Assembly: GCA_017436245.1 (NCBI GenBank)
Contig: JAFSDN010000056.1
Location: forward strand, 1-49,263
Origin: Clostridia bacterium
GTDB taxonomy: Bacteria > Bacillota > Clostridia > Monoglobales > Monoglobaceae
Direction: 5' to 3'
Length of the DNA stretch: 49,263 nucleotides
The notes below the pieces were generated by a model. That model saw only the letters and a list, made by a program, of their open reading frames with translations, ran no database searches and was not told the origin of the DNA. Positions 7,416-16,035 of this stretch are shown here, one piece after another (within the stretch, counting starts at the first letter, position 1; each line of letters begins with the position of its first letter). Made by a program: the position numbers and the translations under genes.

Positions 7416-8315
7416 CTAAACCGTTTGTTTCTTTCTTGCTCTCGGGTGAGATTTTTTGTAAATATCATTAAGCTGTTTTTTTACAACGTTTGCATAAACC
7501 TGAGTTGATGAAATGTCGGCATGTCCCAGCATTTCCTGAATAGATCTGAGGTCGGCGCCATTTTCAAGAAGATGTGTGGCAAAGGAATGTCTCAGCGTAT
7601 GAGGAGTTATATCCTTTTTTATGTTTGCCGCTGCTGCATATTGTTTTATAATTTTCCAGAACCCTTGTCTTGTCATCTTTGTTCCGCTGTAATTCACAAA
7701 AAGGTTATCTTCAGACGAATCCTTGACAAATTGGCTTCTTGCAGTTTCAATATATGTTTTCACGGCCTTCTTTGCGATTGAATAAACGGGAATAACTCTC
7801 ATTTTTTTGCCCTGATTGCAGTTTATGTAGCCAACCTCCATATCAACGTCCGACATTTTAAGCTCAATCATTTCGGTAACACGCATACCTGTTGCATAAA
7901 GCAGCTCAAGCATTGCTTTGTCACGGCAGCCTTTTGCATCACGGGTATCGGGCTGATTCAGCAATCTTTCAACTTCTTCGCCGGTGAGAACCTGCGGCAA
8001 TTTTCTTTCCGCCTTCAAAGAATGAATGTTGAAGGTTGGGTCCTGTGATACGATTTTTTCATTTTGCAGATAATGAAAAAATGAACGTATTGAAGCAAGA
8101 TTACGGGAAACCGTTGATGCGGATTTACCATTTTTCTGAAGCGTCACAAGATAATCAAGAATGGTAGCACCGCTCACATTTTCAATTCCGATATTCTTTT
8201 TTTCCAGTTCCTCGGCAAACTCCCTGATGTCACGTTTGTATGAAATAATTGTATTTTGCGATGAATTTCTTGTTGTTTCAAGATATGCAAAATACCTTTC
8301 TTTTAATGCATCCAT
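7416..8315 (-). CDS. xerD: Site-specific tyrosine recombinase, XerD type
   Basis: 299 residues, the usual Xer length, with an N-terminal SAM-like core-binding domain (1-95) and a C-terminal catalytic domain. The catalytic set is complete: Arg145 in ATGMR, Lys170, His239 and Arg242 in HTLRHSFATHLL, His265 in LGHADISSTQVY and nucleophile Tyr274. Xer enzymes resolve chromosome dimers at dif. It follows spoIIM by 18 bases, a pairing common in Clostridia, which makes a housekeeping XerD more likely than a phage integrase. Confidence 0.9.
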   Translation of the reverse strand: MDALKERYFAYLETTRNSSQNTIISYKRDIREFAEELEKKNIGIENVSGATILDYLVTLQKNGKSASTVSRNLASIRSFFHYLQNEKIVSQDPTFNIHSLKAERKLPQVLTGEEVERLLNQPDTRDAKGCRDKAMLELLYATGMRVTEMIELKMSDVDMEVGYINCNQGKKMRVIPVYSIAKKAVKTYIETARSQFVKDSSEDNLFVNYSGTKMTRQGFWKIIKQYAAAANIKKDITPHTLRHSFATHLLENGADLRSIQEMLGHADISSTQVYANVVKKQLNDIYKKSHPRARKKQTV

Positions 8316-8332
8316 CGACGCACCCCTTTCGA

Positions 8333-8971
8333 TTAAGTCAGATATGAAAAAATTGGCTTTATAACAGTTGGAATCACAAAGGTGTCAATAAGGCTCACAA
8401 CGGCAAAAATAAGAAAAACCGACAAAAGACAAACCATATTGCATACAAGAAGATCACGTCTTTCGGAAACTTTTTGACCATGAATCCGTATCTTTCGGGA
8501 AACAAGGGCAAAATTGACATTAAAAACATTGTAAAACAGCAGTGTCGGAATGGTTAACAGAAACTGCGGCAATACAGATGTAAGTGCAATAAGAACGCCT
8601 TTGACAAAATATAACTGAACAAGAATGACAGAGGTAAATCCTATTTTATATCCTTTTGTGCAGAGCTGTAAAAAACCCAGCGGTATCAGTTCTGTCCTGA
8701 GTCCGGATACAAACATAAACAAAATTATCTTTATGTTATTATAAATCGAAAATGCAAAAACAGAGCTACGGTTAACGGATTGTATTGAATGAGCCGACGT
8801 AAAACTGTTCAGATATAACCCAAGAACATCAAAATCATTTTTGTTCATAAAAATTGCCGACAAAGAACCGATTACAACGCCTGCAACAAGACATAGCAGT
8901 GAAATCAGAAAAAAACGTCTGTTTTCGACAATGTAACCGGTTAAAAATTTGAGCATTCTGTTTTGTTTCAT
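8333..8971 (-). CDS. spoIIM: Stage II sporulation protein M
   Basis: 212 residues with about five transmembrane helices (FFLISLLCLVAGVVIG first). SpoIIM is part of the DMP complex (SpoIID/M/P) that thins peptidoglycan during engulfment of the forespore. The first in-frame start (9019) has no RBS; ATG 8971 follows GGAGGAG by five bases. The intact gene suggests a spore-forming ancestry, in contrast to the broken sigG at 32 kb. Confidence 0.87.
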   Translation of the reverse strand: MKQNRMLKFLTGYIVENRRFFLISLLCLVAGVVIGSLSAIFMNKNDFDVLGLYLNSFTSAHSIQSVNRSSVFAFSIYNNIKIILFMFVSGLRTELIPLGFLQLCTKGYKIGFTSVILVQLYFVKGVLIALTSVLPQFLLTIPTLLFYNVFNVNFALVSRKIRIHGQKVSERRDLLVCNMVCLLSVFLIFAVVSLIDTFVIPTVIKPIFSYLT

Positions 8972-9047
8972 ACTTTCTCCTCCGTCAGAAAAATCTTTTT
9001 CTAAATAGTTATGAGACAAGCATAAAACATATGATTAAAACTCTTTA

Positions 9048-9842
9048 TTATTTTGACATTTCATCAGCCTTTTTTACGCACGTATCAATTGCCTGTGCAA
9101 CAGAGGATTTAAAACCCGCTTTTTCAAGTTCAAGAACAGCTTCAATTGTTGTACCTCCGGGCGAACAGACCGCATCCTTCAATGCCTGAGGATGAATGTC
9201 GTTTTCAAGAACCATTTTTGCCGAACCTTCAACCGCCTTTGCGGCAAGCTGAAGTGCTATATTCTTTGGAATCCCGTATTTAACACCACAATCTGCCATA
9301 GCATCAATAAGCATATAAATATAGGCAGGACTACTTCCGTGAATTGCTGTTGCGGCATTGATATATTTTTCCTCAAGAACTACAACATCTCCAACACCCG
9401 AAAGAACCTTTCTTGCAGTATCAAGCTCTGATGCAGATATGTTTTTATTTGGTGCTATCACGGTCATTCCGCAATTCACCTGCGCCGGAGTGTTTGGCAT
9501 GGCACGGATAATTTTCGCTTCCGAACCCAATATCATTTCCATTGCATCAATTTTAACTCCTGCAGCAATGGAAATCAAAACCTTGTCTGCAAGCAGACCT
9601 TTAATTTCTTCAAGAACACAAGGCAAAACATTGGGCTTAACTGCAAAAATCACAATATCGCTACGACTGATAACCTCAGCATTGTTTTCGGTTGAAAAAG
9701 CACCAAGCTCCTTCCATTTTGCAAGACCTCTCGGATTTATATCGCTGATAGAAAGCTCCTCCGCACATATGGTTTCAGACGCAATAAGACAGCCCGCCAG
9801 TGCAGATGCCATATTGCCTGCACCAATAATACCAATCTTCAT
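9048..9842 (-). CDS. proC: Pyrroline-5-carboxylate reductase
   Basis: 264 residues. It reduces pyrroline-5-carboxylate to proline with NAD(P)H. The Rossmann motif IGAGNMASAL is at 5-14, and the C-terminal dimer signature reads DAVCSPGGTTIEAVLELEKAGF. ATG 9842 follows AAGGAG by nine bases. It follows the aspC stop by 15 bases and is probably cotranscribed with it. Confidence 0.95.
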   Translation of the reverse strand: MKIGIIGAGNMASALAGCLIASETICAEELSISDINPRGLAKWKELGAFSTENNAEVISRSDIVIFAVKPNVLPCVLEEIKGLLADKVLISIAAGVKIDAMEMILGSEAKIIRAMPNTPAQVNCGMTVIAPNKNISASELDTARKVLSGVGDVVVLEEKYINAATAIHGSSPAYIYMLIDAMADCGVKYGIPKNIALQLAAKAVEGSAKMVLENDIHPQALKDAVCSPGGTTIEAVLELEKAGFKSSVAQAIDTCVKKADEMSK

Positions 9843-9857
9843 GGCATTGTTCTCCTT

Positions 9858-11054
9858 TTAATACTCACCTTTGATATATTTTTCAATTCTGTCAAGACCC
9901 GTCTTTATTGTTTCCATGGATGTTGCATACGAAAGACGAACATAACCGTCAATTCCAAAGCCTTCGCTTGGGACAAGAGCAACAAGGGCACGGTCAAGAA
10001 TATCAGCACAAAGAGCACTTGCACTGTCAAAGGTTTTGCCGTAGAACTCTCTTCCAAGAAGCTCCCTCACGTTCATAAAAATATAGAACGCACCGTTTGG
10101 TTTTTTACAGCTTATCCCCTCAATTGAATTAATTCTTTCAACCATATAATCTCTGCGTGCAACATATTCCTTTTTCATCTCGGCAACAGAAGACTGATCA
10201 CCGTTGAGTGCTTCAACCGAAGCCGCCTGAGCAATTGAATTTGGGTTTGAGGTTGCATGACTCTGAATATTTGACATTGCCTTTGCCACGTCTGCATTTG
10301 AAGCGGTGAACCCGATTCTCCAGCCCGTCATTGCATATGCCTTTGCCATACCGTTTACGATTATTGTCAAATCCTTGATTTCATCACCAAATGATGCAAT
10401 ATTTATGTGTTCACCTTCATAAACAAGCTTTTCGTAAATTTCATCAAAAATAACATAGATATTGTTTTTTACGGCAATTTCGGCAATCTTTTTGATTTCT
10501 TCACCGGAATAAACCATACCCGTGGGGTTGCTTGGTGTGTTGAGAACCAGAGCACGGGTTTTTTCTGTTATGCAATTTTCAAGGTCCCGGGGTGAAAACT
10601 TGAAGTTTGTTTCCTCGGTTGTTTCAAGGAACACAGGAACACCATCAGCCATTTTCACCATTTCGGGATAGCTTACCCAGAAGGGTGAAGGAATAATCAC
10701 CTCGTCACCAGGCTCACAAATTGCCATAAAAACATTTGTAAGACAATGCTTACCGCCGTTGCTGACAACAATATTGGAAATATTATAATCAAGTCCCGAA
10801 TCCCTTTTTATCTTTGCACAGATTGCTTCTTTAAGTTCAACAGTACCCGAGGCAGGGGTATATTTTGTTATTCCGTTTTCAATTGCTTTGATGCCTGCTG
10901 CCTTTACATTATCAGGTGTGTCAAAATCAGGCTCGCCTGCACCGAATCCAACAACAGGAATTCCCTGTTTTTTCATCTGCTTGAATTTTGCATCAAGTGA
11001 AAGTGTTGGTGAAGGACTTATACTCAATGCCTTCCTGGAAATATATGTTTTCAT
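9858..11054 (-). CDS. aspC: Aspartate aminotransferase, class I/II
   Basis: 398 residues, fold type I PLP enzyme that exchanges amino groups between aspartate and 2-oxoglutarate. The PLP lysine is Lys238 in NGMAKAYAMTGWRIGF. NTPSNPTG (about 172-179), the DEIYEKL helix and the C-terminal arginine in YVRLSYA are also present. ATG 11054 follows TAGGAGAG. Substrate range cannot be fixed from sequence; a PatA-like or aromatic-accepting relative remains possible. Confidence 0.88.
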   Translation of the reverse strand: MKTYISRKALSISPSPTLSLDAKFKQMKKQGIPVVGFGAGEPDFDTPDNVKAAGIKAIENGITKYTPASGTVELKEAICAKIKRDSGLDYNISNIVVSNGGKHCLTNVFMAICEPGDEVIIPSPFWVSYPEMVKMADGVPVFLETTEETNFKFSPRDLENCITEKTRALVLNTPSNPTGMVYSGEEIKKIAEIAVKNNIYVIFDEIYEKLVYEGEHINIASFGDEIKDLTIIVNGMAKAYAMTGWRIGFTASNADVAKAMSNIQSHATSNPNSIAQAASVEALNGDQSSVAEMKKEYVARRDYMVERINSIEGISCKKPNGAFYIFMNVRELLGREFYGKTFDSASALCADILDRALVALVPSEGFGIDGYVRLSYATSMETIKTGLDRIEKYIKGEY

Positions 11055-11095
11055 AAAGACTCTCCTAACTGTCTCCTAAAATTAACTTTCCTTTT

Positions 11096-11124
11096 ATTTT
11101 AATATAAAAAAACAAAAATTTCAA
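11096..11124 (-). promoter_or_regulatory. Probable sigma-A promoter of aspC-proC
   Basis: On the minus strand TTGAAA (11124-11119) and TAAAAT (11101-11096) with a 17-base spacer lie in the only gap upstream of aspC. The match is moderate. Confidence 0.55.
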
Positions 11125-11136
11125 CCTTTTTTTTCA

Positions 11137-12069
11137 TTAAATAAGAATTTTTTTCATAAGATTCAAAAAATTGTCTGCCATTATCTTTTTTATCAGTAAA
11201 TCTGAATAACCGAGCTTTTGCATTTCGTCGGTCAAACGACAAATATCTTCAACGCCCTTTATTTCCTGAGGAAGCCTCGTCATACCATCAAAGTCCGAGC
11301 CTATTCCAACATTATTTTCTCCGCCAAGTGACAAAATATGCTCAATATGTCTTAACAAATCCGATATTTTACATTCCTTCTCAGCAATAAAATCACTATA
11401 AAAATTAACACCAATACATCCGCCCATTTTTATAAGTGTACATATTTGCTCATCCGTCAGATTCCGCTTGTGTCCACAGATTATTCTTGCATTTGAGTGT
11501 GTTGCGGCAACAGGCTTTTCCGATGCTTCAACAACATCCCGGAAACTTTGCTCCGATGCATGGGAAACGTCAATCAGCATTCCAATTCTATTCATTTCTG
11601 CAACAACTTTTTTGCCAAAAGGTGTTAATCCGCAATTATTTTTTTCAATTCCTCCGCAGATTTCATTATCATAATTCCAGCATAAGGTCATAATTCTGAC
11701 ACCTTTTTTGTAGAAAAATCTGAGTTTATCAATATCCCCCGCAATCGCTTCACCGCCCTCAATACTCAGAAAAGCGGCAATTCGTTTGCTTTCAAAGGCT
11801 GCTTTCATATCTTCCGAGCTCTGACAGTGCATGATAGCCTCATTGTTTTTTTCAATTTGCCTGTAATACGTATCAATCAATTGCCTGCACCTTTCAAAAG
11901 GTGGGAGCAAATCATTTTCACGGTCAATAAAGGCTGCAAAGGTCTGAATATAATCAATTTCAGGCATTTTTGCTCTTTTAATATCAAAATGATAAGAATT
12001 GTCAACAAGCTCTCCGCCAAAGTCCGTCAGTTTTTGCAAGGTATCGCAATGCATATCGAAGATTTTCAC
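11137..12069 (-). CDS. Membrane dipeptidase (peptidase M19, renal dipeptidase family)
   Basis: 310 residues. The family has a TIM barrel with two zinc ions and cleaves dipeptides, often of D-residues. I see the N-terminal HCD ligand pair in DMHCDTLQ, the bridging glutamate region SIEGGEAI, LIDVSHASEQSF, THSNAR and the late VGIGSDFDGM. The start is GTG at 12069, seven to eight bases after AGGGAG; no ATG nearby fits better. It lies 18 bases downstream of yraN and may be the last gene of the rplS unit. Confidence 0.88.
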   Translation of the reverse strand: MKIFDMHCDTLQKLTDFGGELVDNSYHFDIKRAKMPEIDYIQTFAAFIDRENDLLPPFERCRQLIDTYYRQIEKNNEAIMHCQSSEDMKAAFESKRIAAFLSIEGGEAIAGDIDKLRFFYKKGVRIMTLCWNYDNEICGGIEKNNCGLTPFGKKVVAEMNRIGMLIDVSHASEQSFRDVVEASEKPVAATHSNARIICGHKRNLTDEQICTLIKMGGCIGVNFYSDFIAEKECKISDLLRHIEHILSLGGENNVGIGSDFDGMTRLPQEIKGVEDICRLTDEMQKLGYSDLLIKKIMADNFLNLMKKILI

Positions 12070-12087
12070 AATAAAAACTCCCTGAAA

Positions 12088-12471
12088 TCAAATTTCCTGA
12101 AAAACCTGTTCATAATGGTTGATATTTTCCGTTTCAAAGGTCTCACCGGTGAATGTTCCGAAAACTTCAATAACATCAAAACGTATATTCATTTCTGTGG
12201 GATTATTCATCAGATACCAGCGTGCAGTATTAACAAAATTTCTTTTCTTATAATATGTTATAGCCTCCGCAGGGGTTCCGAACTTTTCGGAACGTCTTGT
12301 TTTCACTTCAACAAAAACAAGATCCTCTCCCTTTGAAGCAATAATGTCAATTTCACCACATTTGTTTCTGTGATTTCTTTCAATTATTCTGTATTTATTC
12401 TTTTTCAAATATAAGCATGCCGCATCTTCGCCGCACTTTCCCGATATTTTTTTGTAAAAGTCAAAAGCCAT
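12088..12471 (-). CDS. YraN family (UPF0102) endonuclease-like protein
   Basis: 127 residues with the restriction-endonuclease-like core: GEDAACLYL, then NKCGEIDIIASKGEDLVFVEVKTR, in which the E-x-D...E-V-K pattern is the putative metal site. Function is not established; relatives often sit beside rnhB and are thought to act on DNA or RNA. The ATG directly follows the rnhB stop, so the two are translationally close. Confidence 0.85.
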   Translation of the reverse strand: MAFDFYKKISGKCGEDAACLYLKKNKYRIIERNHRNKCGEIDIIASKGEDLVFVEVKTRRSEKFGTPAEAITYYKKRNFVNTARWYLMNNPTEMNIRFDVIEVFGTFTGETFETENINHYEQVFQEI

Positions 12472-12472
12472 A

Positions 12473-13072
12473 TTACTTACCTAAAACCTTTGCCGTCATA
12501 AATGTTTTGCGGTGAACGGGAAGAACTCCGAATTGTTGAATCGCTTCACAGTGTGCTTTTGTTCCGTATCCCTTATGCTTTGCAAAGCCATATTGAGGAT
12601 ATTCCTTGTCAAGCTCAACCATCAGTCGATCTCGGCTCACCTTTGCAAGAATTGACGCCGCAGCAATAGCCTGTGCCTTTGCGTCACCCTTTATAATGTA
12701 TTCATATGGTATGTCAAAGGGAATCCTGTCATTCCCGTCAACAATGACGAAGTCCGCGCATACATCAAGATTTTTTACTGCATTATGCATTGCAAGAGAT
12801 GTTGCCTGCCTTATGTTTATTTCATCAATAACATCCGGAGAAGCAAATTCAACAGAATATGCTATGGCTTTTTCGCAAATAACATCAAAGAGCTGTTCTC
12901 GCTTTTTTTCTGTCAGCTTTTTTGAATCGTTTATTCCATCAATAACCACATCATCAGGCAAAATGACAGCCGCCGCACACACCGGTCCAGCAAGAGGACC
13001 TCTTCCGGCTTCGTCAACACCAGCAATAAAACGGTAACCTTGGCTATGTAGTTTTTTTTCAATTTCAAGCAT
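12473..13072 (-). CDS. rnhB: Ribonuclease HII
   Basis: 199 residues. It cleaves RNA in RNA-DNA hybrids and single ribonucleotides in DNA. The DEAGRGPLAGPV motif supplies Asp20 and Glu21; FVIVDGND gives the third acidic residue and DRLMVELDKEYPQYGFAKHKGY the C-terminal signature. The open frame extends 25 codons upstream but only ATG 13072 has an RBS (GAGGAAA). It sits between ylqF and yraN, the usual Firmicute order. Confidence 0.94.
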   Translation of the reverse strand: MLEIEKKLHSQGYRFIAGVDEAGRGPLAGPVCAAAVILPDDVVIDGINDSKKLTEKKREQLFDVICEKAIAYSVEFASPDVIDEINIRQATSLAMHNAVKNLDVCADFVIVDGNDRIPFDIPYEYIIKGDAKAQAIAAASILAKVSRDRLMVELDKEYPQYGFAKHKGYGTKAHCEAIQQFGVLPVHRKTFMTAKVLGK

Positions 13073-13115
13073 AATATTTCCTCGCTTTCGCAATATATGA
13101 TACCATATGAAAACA

Positions 13116-13145
13116 GAGCAGATATATGTTTTCATATATCTGCTC
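13116..13145. other. Perfect 13-bp hairpin between ylqF and rnhB
   Basis: GAGCAGATATATG and CATATATCTGCTC form a perfect 13-bp stem with a 4-base TTTT loop. On the transcribed minus strand it is followed by TGTTTTCATATGG, a weak T tract, so it may be a partial terminator or an RNA-processing and stability structure inside the operon. Confidence 0.7.
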
Positions 13146-13152
13146 AAATCCT

Positions 13153-14004
13153 TTAAGGTAATTCTAAAGTAATTCTACCAATTTTTGCAGCTCTGAATTC
13201 ATCAAGAATCAGGTTTGCGGCACGCAATGTATCCACATTACCGCCCGAAACAATGCATCCTCTTTTCTTGCCAATAAGTTCAAGAAGCTCAAAATCATCA
13301 ATACTTTCTGCTTCCTCACGGTCGATTTTGAATCTTGAAAAAAGCATATCCGCATAGTTTTCACGCAAAAAACCAATCAGATAAAAAGCAAGCTCTTCAA
13401 CATCCATTATCTCATCCTTAATGCCTCCGGTAAAAGCAATCCTTTTACCAACCTCGGGGTCTTCAAATTTAGGCCACAAAATTCCCGGTGTATCAAGCAA
13501 TTCATATTTTCCCGTTGTTCTGATCCACTGTTTTGCGGTTGTAACACCGGGACGGTCACCCACCTTAGCCGCCGCTCTGCCCGACAATCGGTTTATGAAT
13601 GATGATTTGCCCACATTGGGAATTCCCACAACAAGCATTTTGGTTGCACGCCTCATCATTCCCTTTTCCTTTTCACGGGCAAACTTATCCGCAAGAACCC
13701 TTTCGATTGCGTCATCAAGATTTTTGAGTCCTTTACCAGACAAGCTGTCTGCAGCAATAACACAAATACCTTTTTTTTCAAAAAAACGCATCCATTTTTC
13801 ATTTGCGACCGAATCAGCAATGTCTGACTTGTTCAAAATCAAAACCCTTGGCTTATTGCCAACAATTCTGTCAATTTCAGGATTTCTTGAGGACAACGGC
13901 AATCTTGCATCAACAAGCTCAACAACAACATCAACAAGCTTTAAGCTATCGGTAATCAGTCTGCGTGTTTTTGCCATATGTCCGGGAAACCATTGTACAA
14001 CCAT
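13153..14004 (-). CDS. ylqF: Ribosome biogenesis GTPase YlqF/RbgA
   Basis: 283 residues, a circularly permuted GTPase: the G4 motif NKSD (about residues 58-61) precedes G1 GIPNVGKSSFINRL (about 126-139) and G3 DTPG. RbgA acts late in assembly of the 50S subunit. The N-terminal MVVQWFPGHMAKTRR is the family signature. Its place between lepB and rnhB is the usual order in Bacillota. Confidence 0.95.
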   Translation of the reverse strand: MVVQWFPGHMAKTRRLITDSLKLVDVVVELVDARLPLSSRNPEIDRIVGNKPRVLILNKSDIADSVANEKWMRFFEKKGICVIAADSLSGKGLKNLDDAIERVLADKFAREKEKGMMRRATKMLVVGIPNVGKSSFINRLSGRAAAKVGDRPGVTTAKQWIRTTGKYELLDTPGILWPKFEDPEVGKRIAFTGGIKDEIMDVEELAFYLIGFLRENYADMLFSRFKIDREEAESIDDFELLELIGKKRGCIVSGGNVDTLRAANLILDEFRAAKIGRITLELP

Positions 14005-14018
14005 AATTCTACCTCTGA

Positions 14019-14687
14019 TTAATCTTTATCAAAATTGCCAAACTCACTGATGGGCCACATTCTGAAAACAGCGTGTCCTTCAATCATATCCTCTGTATAA
14101 GGTCCGTTTGCACGGCTGTCAAGACTGTGCTGTCTGTTGTCGCCCATAACAAAAATCTCGTTTTCTTTCAAAACAAGGGGATTTTCAAGGGAAAAATCAC
14201 CGTTCATAATCAAATCAAAAAGAAATGCTCCGTTTATGTTTGTGCGGTTGTTGATGTATGGTTCGTCAATAAGCTCACCATTGACATAAACATCACCGTT
14301 TTCATCATCAATATAAAGAGAATCGCCTTCTGTTGCTATAATTCTCTTAACATGATACTTTTCCTTGAGCTTCTGCTCGTAATACGGGTCATTCTTGTCA
14401 ATCAGTTTTTCTGTATTTACAATAACAACATCACCTTTTTCGGGGGTATACATAAACTTGTTGACATAAAGAACATCCTTATCCTGCAAAGTTGCTTCCA
14501 TTGAAGGACCGCTTACGCAGGCAATCTGCATGAAGAACGTCTGAAGAATAAACGCAATCAGTGCAGCAACAACAATGGTGACAATCCATTCTCTTATTTC
14601 TTTTTTCCAGTCAATTTTTTTCTTGCCTGTTTCAACCACTTCTTCGGGGTTGATTTCAGGGATATTGTTGTTTTCAATATTTTCCAT
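14019..14687 (-). CDS. lepB: Signal peptidase I
   Basis: 222 residues with one N-terminal transmembrane helix (about 34-57). The Ser/Lys dyad is visible: Ser62 in SGPSME and Lys114 in KRIIATEGD. The downstream box GDNRQHSLDSR is present. It removes signal peptides at the outer face of the membrane. A GTG three codons earlier is possible, but ATG 14687 is five bases after AGAGGTGG. Confidence 0.95.
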   Translation of the reverse strand: MENIENNNIPEINPEEVVETGKKKIDWKKEIREWIVTIVVAALIAFILQTFFMQIACVSGPSMEATLQDKDVLYVNKFMYTPEKGDVVIVNTEKLIDKNDPYYEQKLKEKYHVKRIIATEGDSLYIDDENGDVYVNGELIDEPYINNRTNINGAFLFDLIMNGDFSLENPLVLKENEIFVMGDNRQHSLDSRANGPYTEDMIEGHAVFRMWPISEFGNFDKD

Positions 14688-14719
14688 TTTTTCCACCTCT
14701 TATGCATAAATAGTTAAAT

Positions 14720-14744
14720 GGCAGGTATTGGAACAATACCCGCC
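14720..14744 (-). terminator. Hairpin between rplS and lepB (attenuator or terminator)
   Basis: GGCGGGTATTG and CAATACCTGCC form an 11-bp stem with one G-T pair and a 3-base loop just after the rplS stop. The T tract is poor (ATTTAACTATTT), so partial read-through into lepB is likely. Confidence 0.6.
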
Positions 14745-14754
14745 ACATAGGATG

Positions 14755-15096
14755 TTAAATCTTTTCTTTAACTTTTGCTGCCTTACCAACTCTGTCACGG
14801 AGATAGTAAAGTTTTGCACGTCTAACCTTACCGCGTCTTGAAACTTCAATACGGTCAATGTTAGGTGAGTTTACGGGGAATGTTCTTTCAACACCAACAC
14901 CGTAAGAAAGTCTTCTTACTGTGAAAGTTTCACGGATTCCACCATGATTCTTCTTGATGATTGTTCCTTCAAACATCTGAACTCTTTCTCTGTTTCCTTC
15001 TTTTACCTTAACATATACACGAACTGTGTCACCGATGTTAAGCTGGGGAAGATCTGTTCTGATCTGTTCCTGTGTGATCTGGTCTAAAATGTTCAT
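14755..15096 (-). CDS. rplS: 50S ribosomal protein L19
   Basis: 113 residues, the normal length. It sits at the 30S-50S interface. The [18 protein letters not shown] and [15 protein letters not shown] stretches are family signatures. ATG 15096 follows AAAGGATG. It is the first gene after its own promoter and a structured leader. Confidence 0.97.
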   Translation of the reverse strand: MNILDQITQEQIRTDLPQLNIGDTVRVYVKVKEGNRERVQMFEGTIIKKNHGGIRETFTVRRLSYGVGVERTFPVNSPNIDRIEVSRRGKVRRAKLYYLRDRVGKAAKVKEKI

Positions 15097-15178
15097 ATTT
15101 TTACATCCTTTCTATTTCAGATATTCATGCCATATAGCCTCCAGATAAGCTATAAGCAGAGGACTACCCATAATTAAC
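15097..15178 (-). promoter_or_regulatory. Structured 5' leader of rplS (candidate L19 leader RNA)
   Basis: On the minus strand AGTCCTCTGCTTA and TAGCTTATCTGGAGGCT form an imperfect stem between promoter and RBS. Bacillota commonly have an L19 autoregulatory leader here. I infer the identity from position and hairpin, not from a covariance match. Confidence 0.5.
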
Positions 15179-15184
15179 TCAATG

Positions 15185-15213
15185 AGTATACCACACTTCT
15201 TTCAAAAATGCAA
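15185..15213 (-). promoter_or_regulatory. Sigma-A promoter of the rplS operon
   Basis: On the minus strand TTGCAT (15213-15208) and TATACT (15190-15185) with a 17-base spacer lie upstream of the rplS leader. Confidence 0.75.
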
Positions 15214-15269
15214 GAGTTTTTTGAAAATTTTACAAATTTTTTTATCGGAAGTACTGTGGCATTTAAGTA

Positions 15270-15680
15270 TTATCTTGAATTTTTTGGATTAACAATATCA
15301 CGCCAAGCAAGGTCTCCACGTTCAAGACCCCTGATCATAACCTCCGCTGTTGCACTGTTGGTTGCCAACGGGATATTATGCACATCACAAAGTCTGAAAA
15401 GTGCAGACACATCAGGCTCATGGGGTTGTGCCGTAAGTGGGTCACGAAAGAAAAGTACCAAATCAATTTCGTTATAAGCAATTCTTGCACCAATTTGTTG
15501 ATCTCCGCCCTGAGGTCCCGATAAAAACAAATTCACATTCATTCCTGTTGCCTCAATAATCAAGCTGCCTGTTGTACCTGTGGCACAAAGATTATGCTTG
15601 CTCAGAATAGCCTTGTAAGCAATACAGAAATCAACCATCAACTCTTTCTTTTTGTCATGTGCAATTAACGCTATATTCAC
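15270..15680 (-). CDS. mgsA: Methylglyoxal synthase
   Basis: 136 residues. It converts dihydroxyacetone phosphate to methylglyoxal and phosphate, an overflow route for sugar phosphates. The phosphate-binding ATGTTGS, catalytic [10 protein letters not shown] and FFRDPLT stretches are present. The start is GTG 15680, six bases after a strong AAGGAGGT; upstream codons in frame lack any RBS. It follows minE closely and is likely the last gene of the min unit. Confidence 0.93.
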   Translation of the reverse strand: MNIALIAHDKKKELMVDFCIAYKAILSKHNLCATGTTGSLIIEATGMNVNLFLSGPQGGDQQIGARIAYNEIDLVLFFRDPLTAQPHEPDVSALFRLCDVHNIPLATNSATAEVMIRGLERGDLAWRDIVNPKNSR

Positions 15681-15724
15681 TATTTGACCTCCTTGCTTCT
15701 GCATTCAACAATTGTGCAGAAAAA

Positions 15725-16000
15725 TTATTTTTGTTTAATGCTCTTAATTGGAATATTTGCCGTGATTGCAGGAACACGTGACTTGCCGTCCTCGCCCTGC
15801 GCCGTTGTTACATTTATATCAAGTCCTTCATCCGAAACATCCATATATTTCGCAAGAACCTGCATTATTTCATCTTTTATTTTTTGCAAAAACTCGGGGG
15901 ATACGTTTGCTCTGTCGTGAACAAGAACAAGCTTCAATCTGTCCTTTGCCGCATCCTTAGACCGGGGTTTTCTGCCAAAAATCTTGGATAAATCAAGCAT
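15725..16000 (-). CDS. minE: Cell division topological specificity factor MinE
   Basis: 91 residues. The N-terminal amphipathic part with LDLSKIFGRK is followed by the MinD-activating stretch RLKLVLVHDRANVSPEFLQKIKDEI and the dimerising C-terminal domain. MinE drives pole-to-pole oscillation of MinD. Its presence shows a MinCDE system rather than the DivIVA-only type of Bacillus. Confidence 0.93.
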   Translation of the reverse strand: MLDLSKIFGRKPRSKDAAKDRLKLVLVHDRANVSPEFLQKIKDEIMQVLAKYMDVSDEGLDINVTTAQGEDGKSRVPAITANIPIKSIKQK

Positions 16001-16035
16001 TTATTTCTTCTCCTTATCTCAATCAATATAAAAAC

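Noticed and set aside
8972..9040. Possible sigma-E promoter before spoIIM
   Set aside because: CATAACTA resembles a -10 element but no convincing -35 with correct spacing was found.
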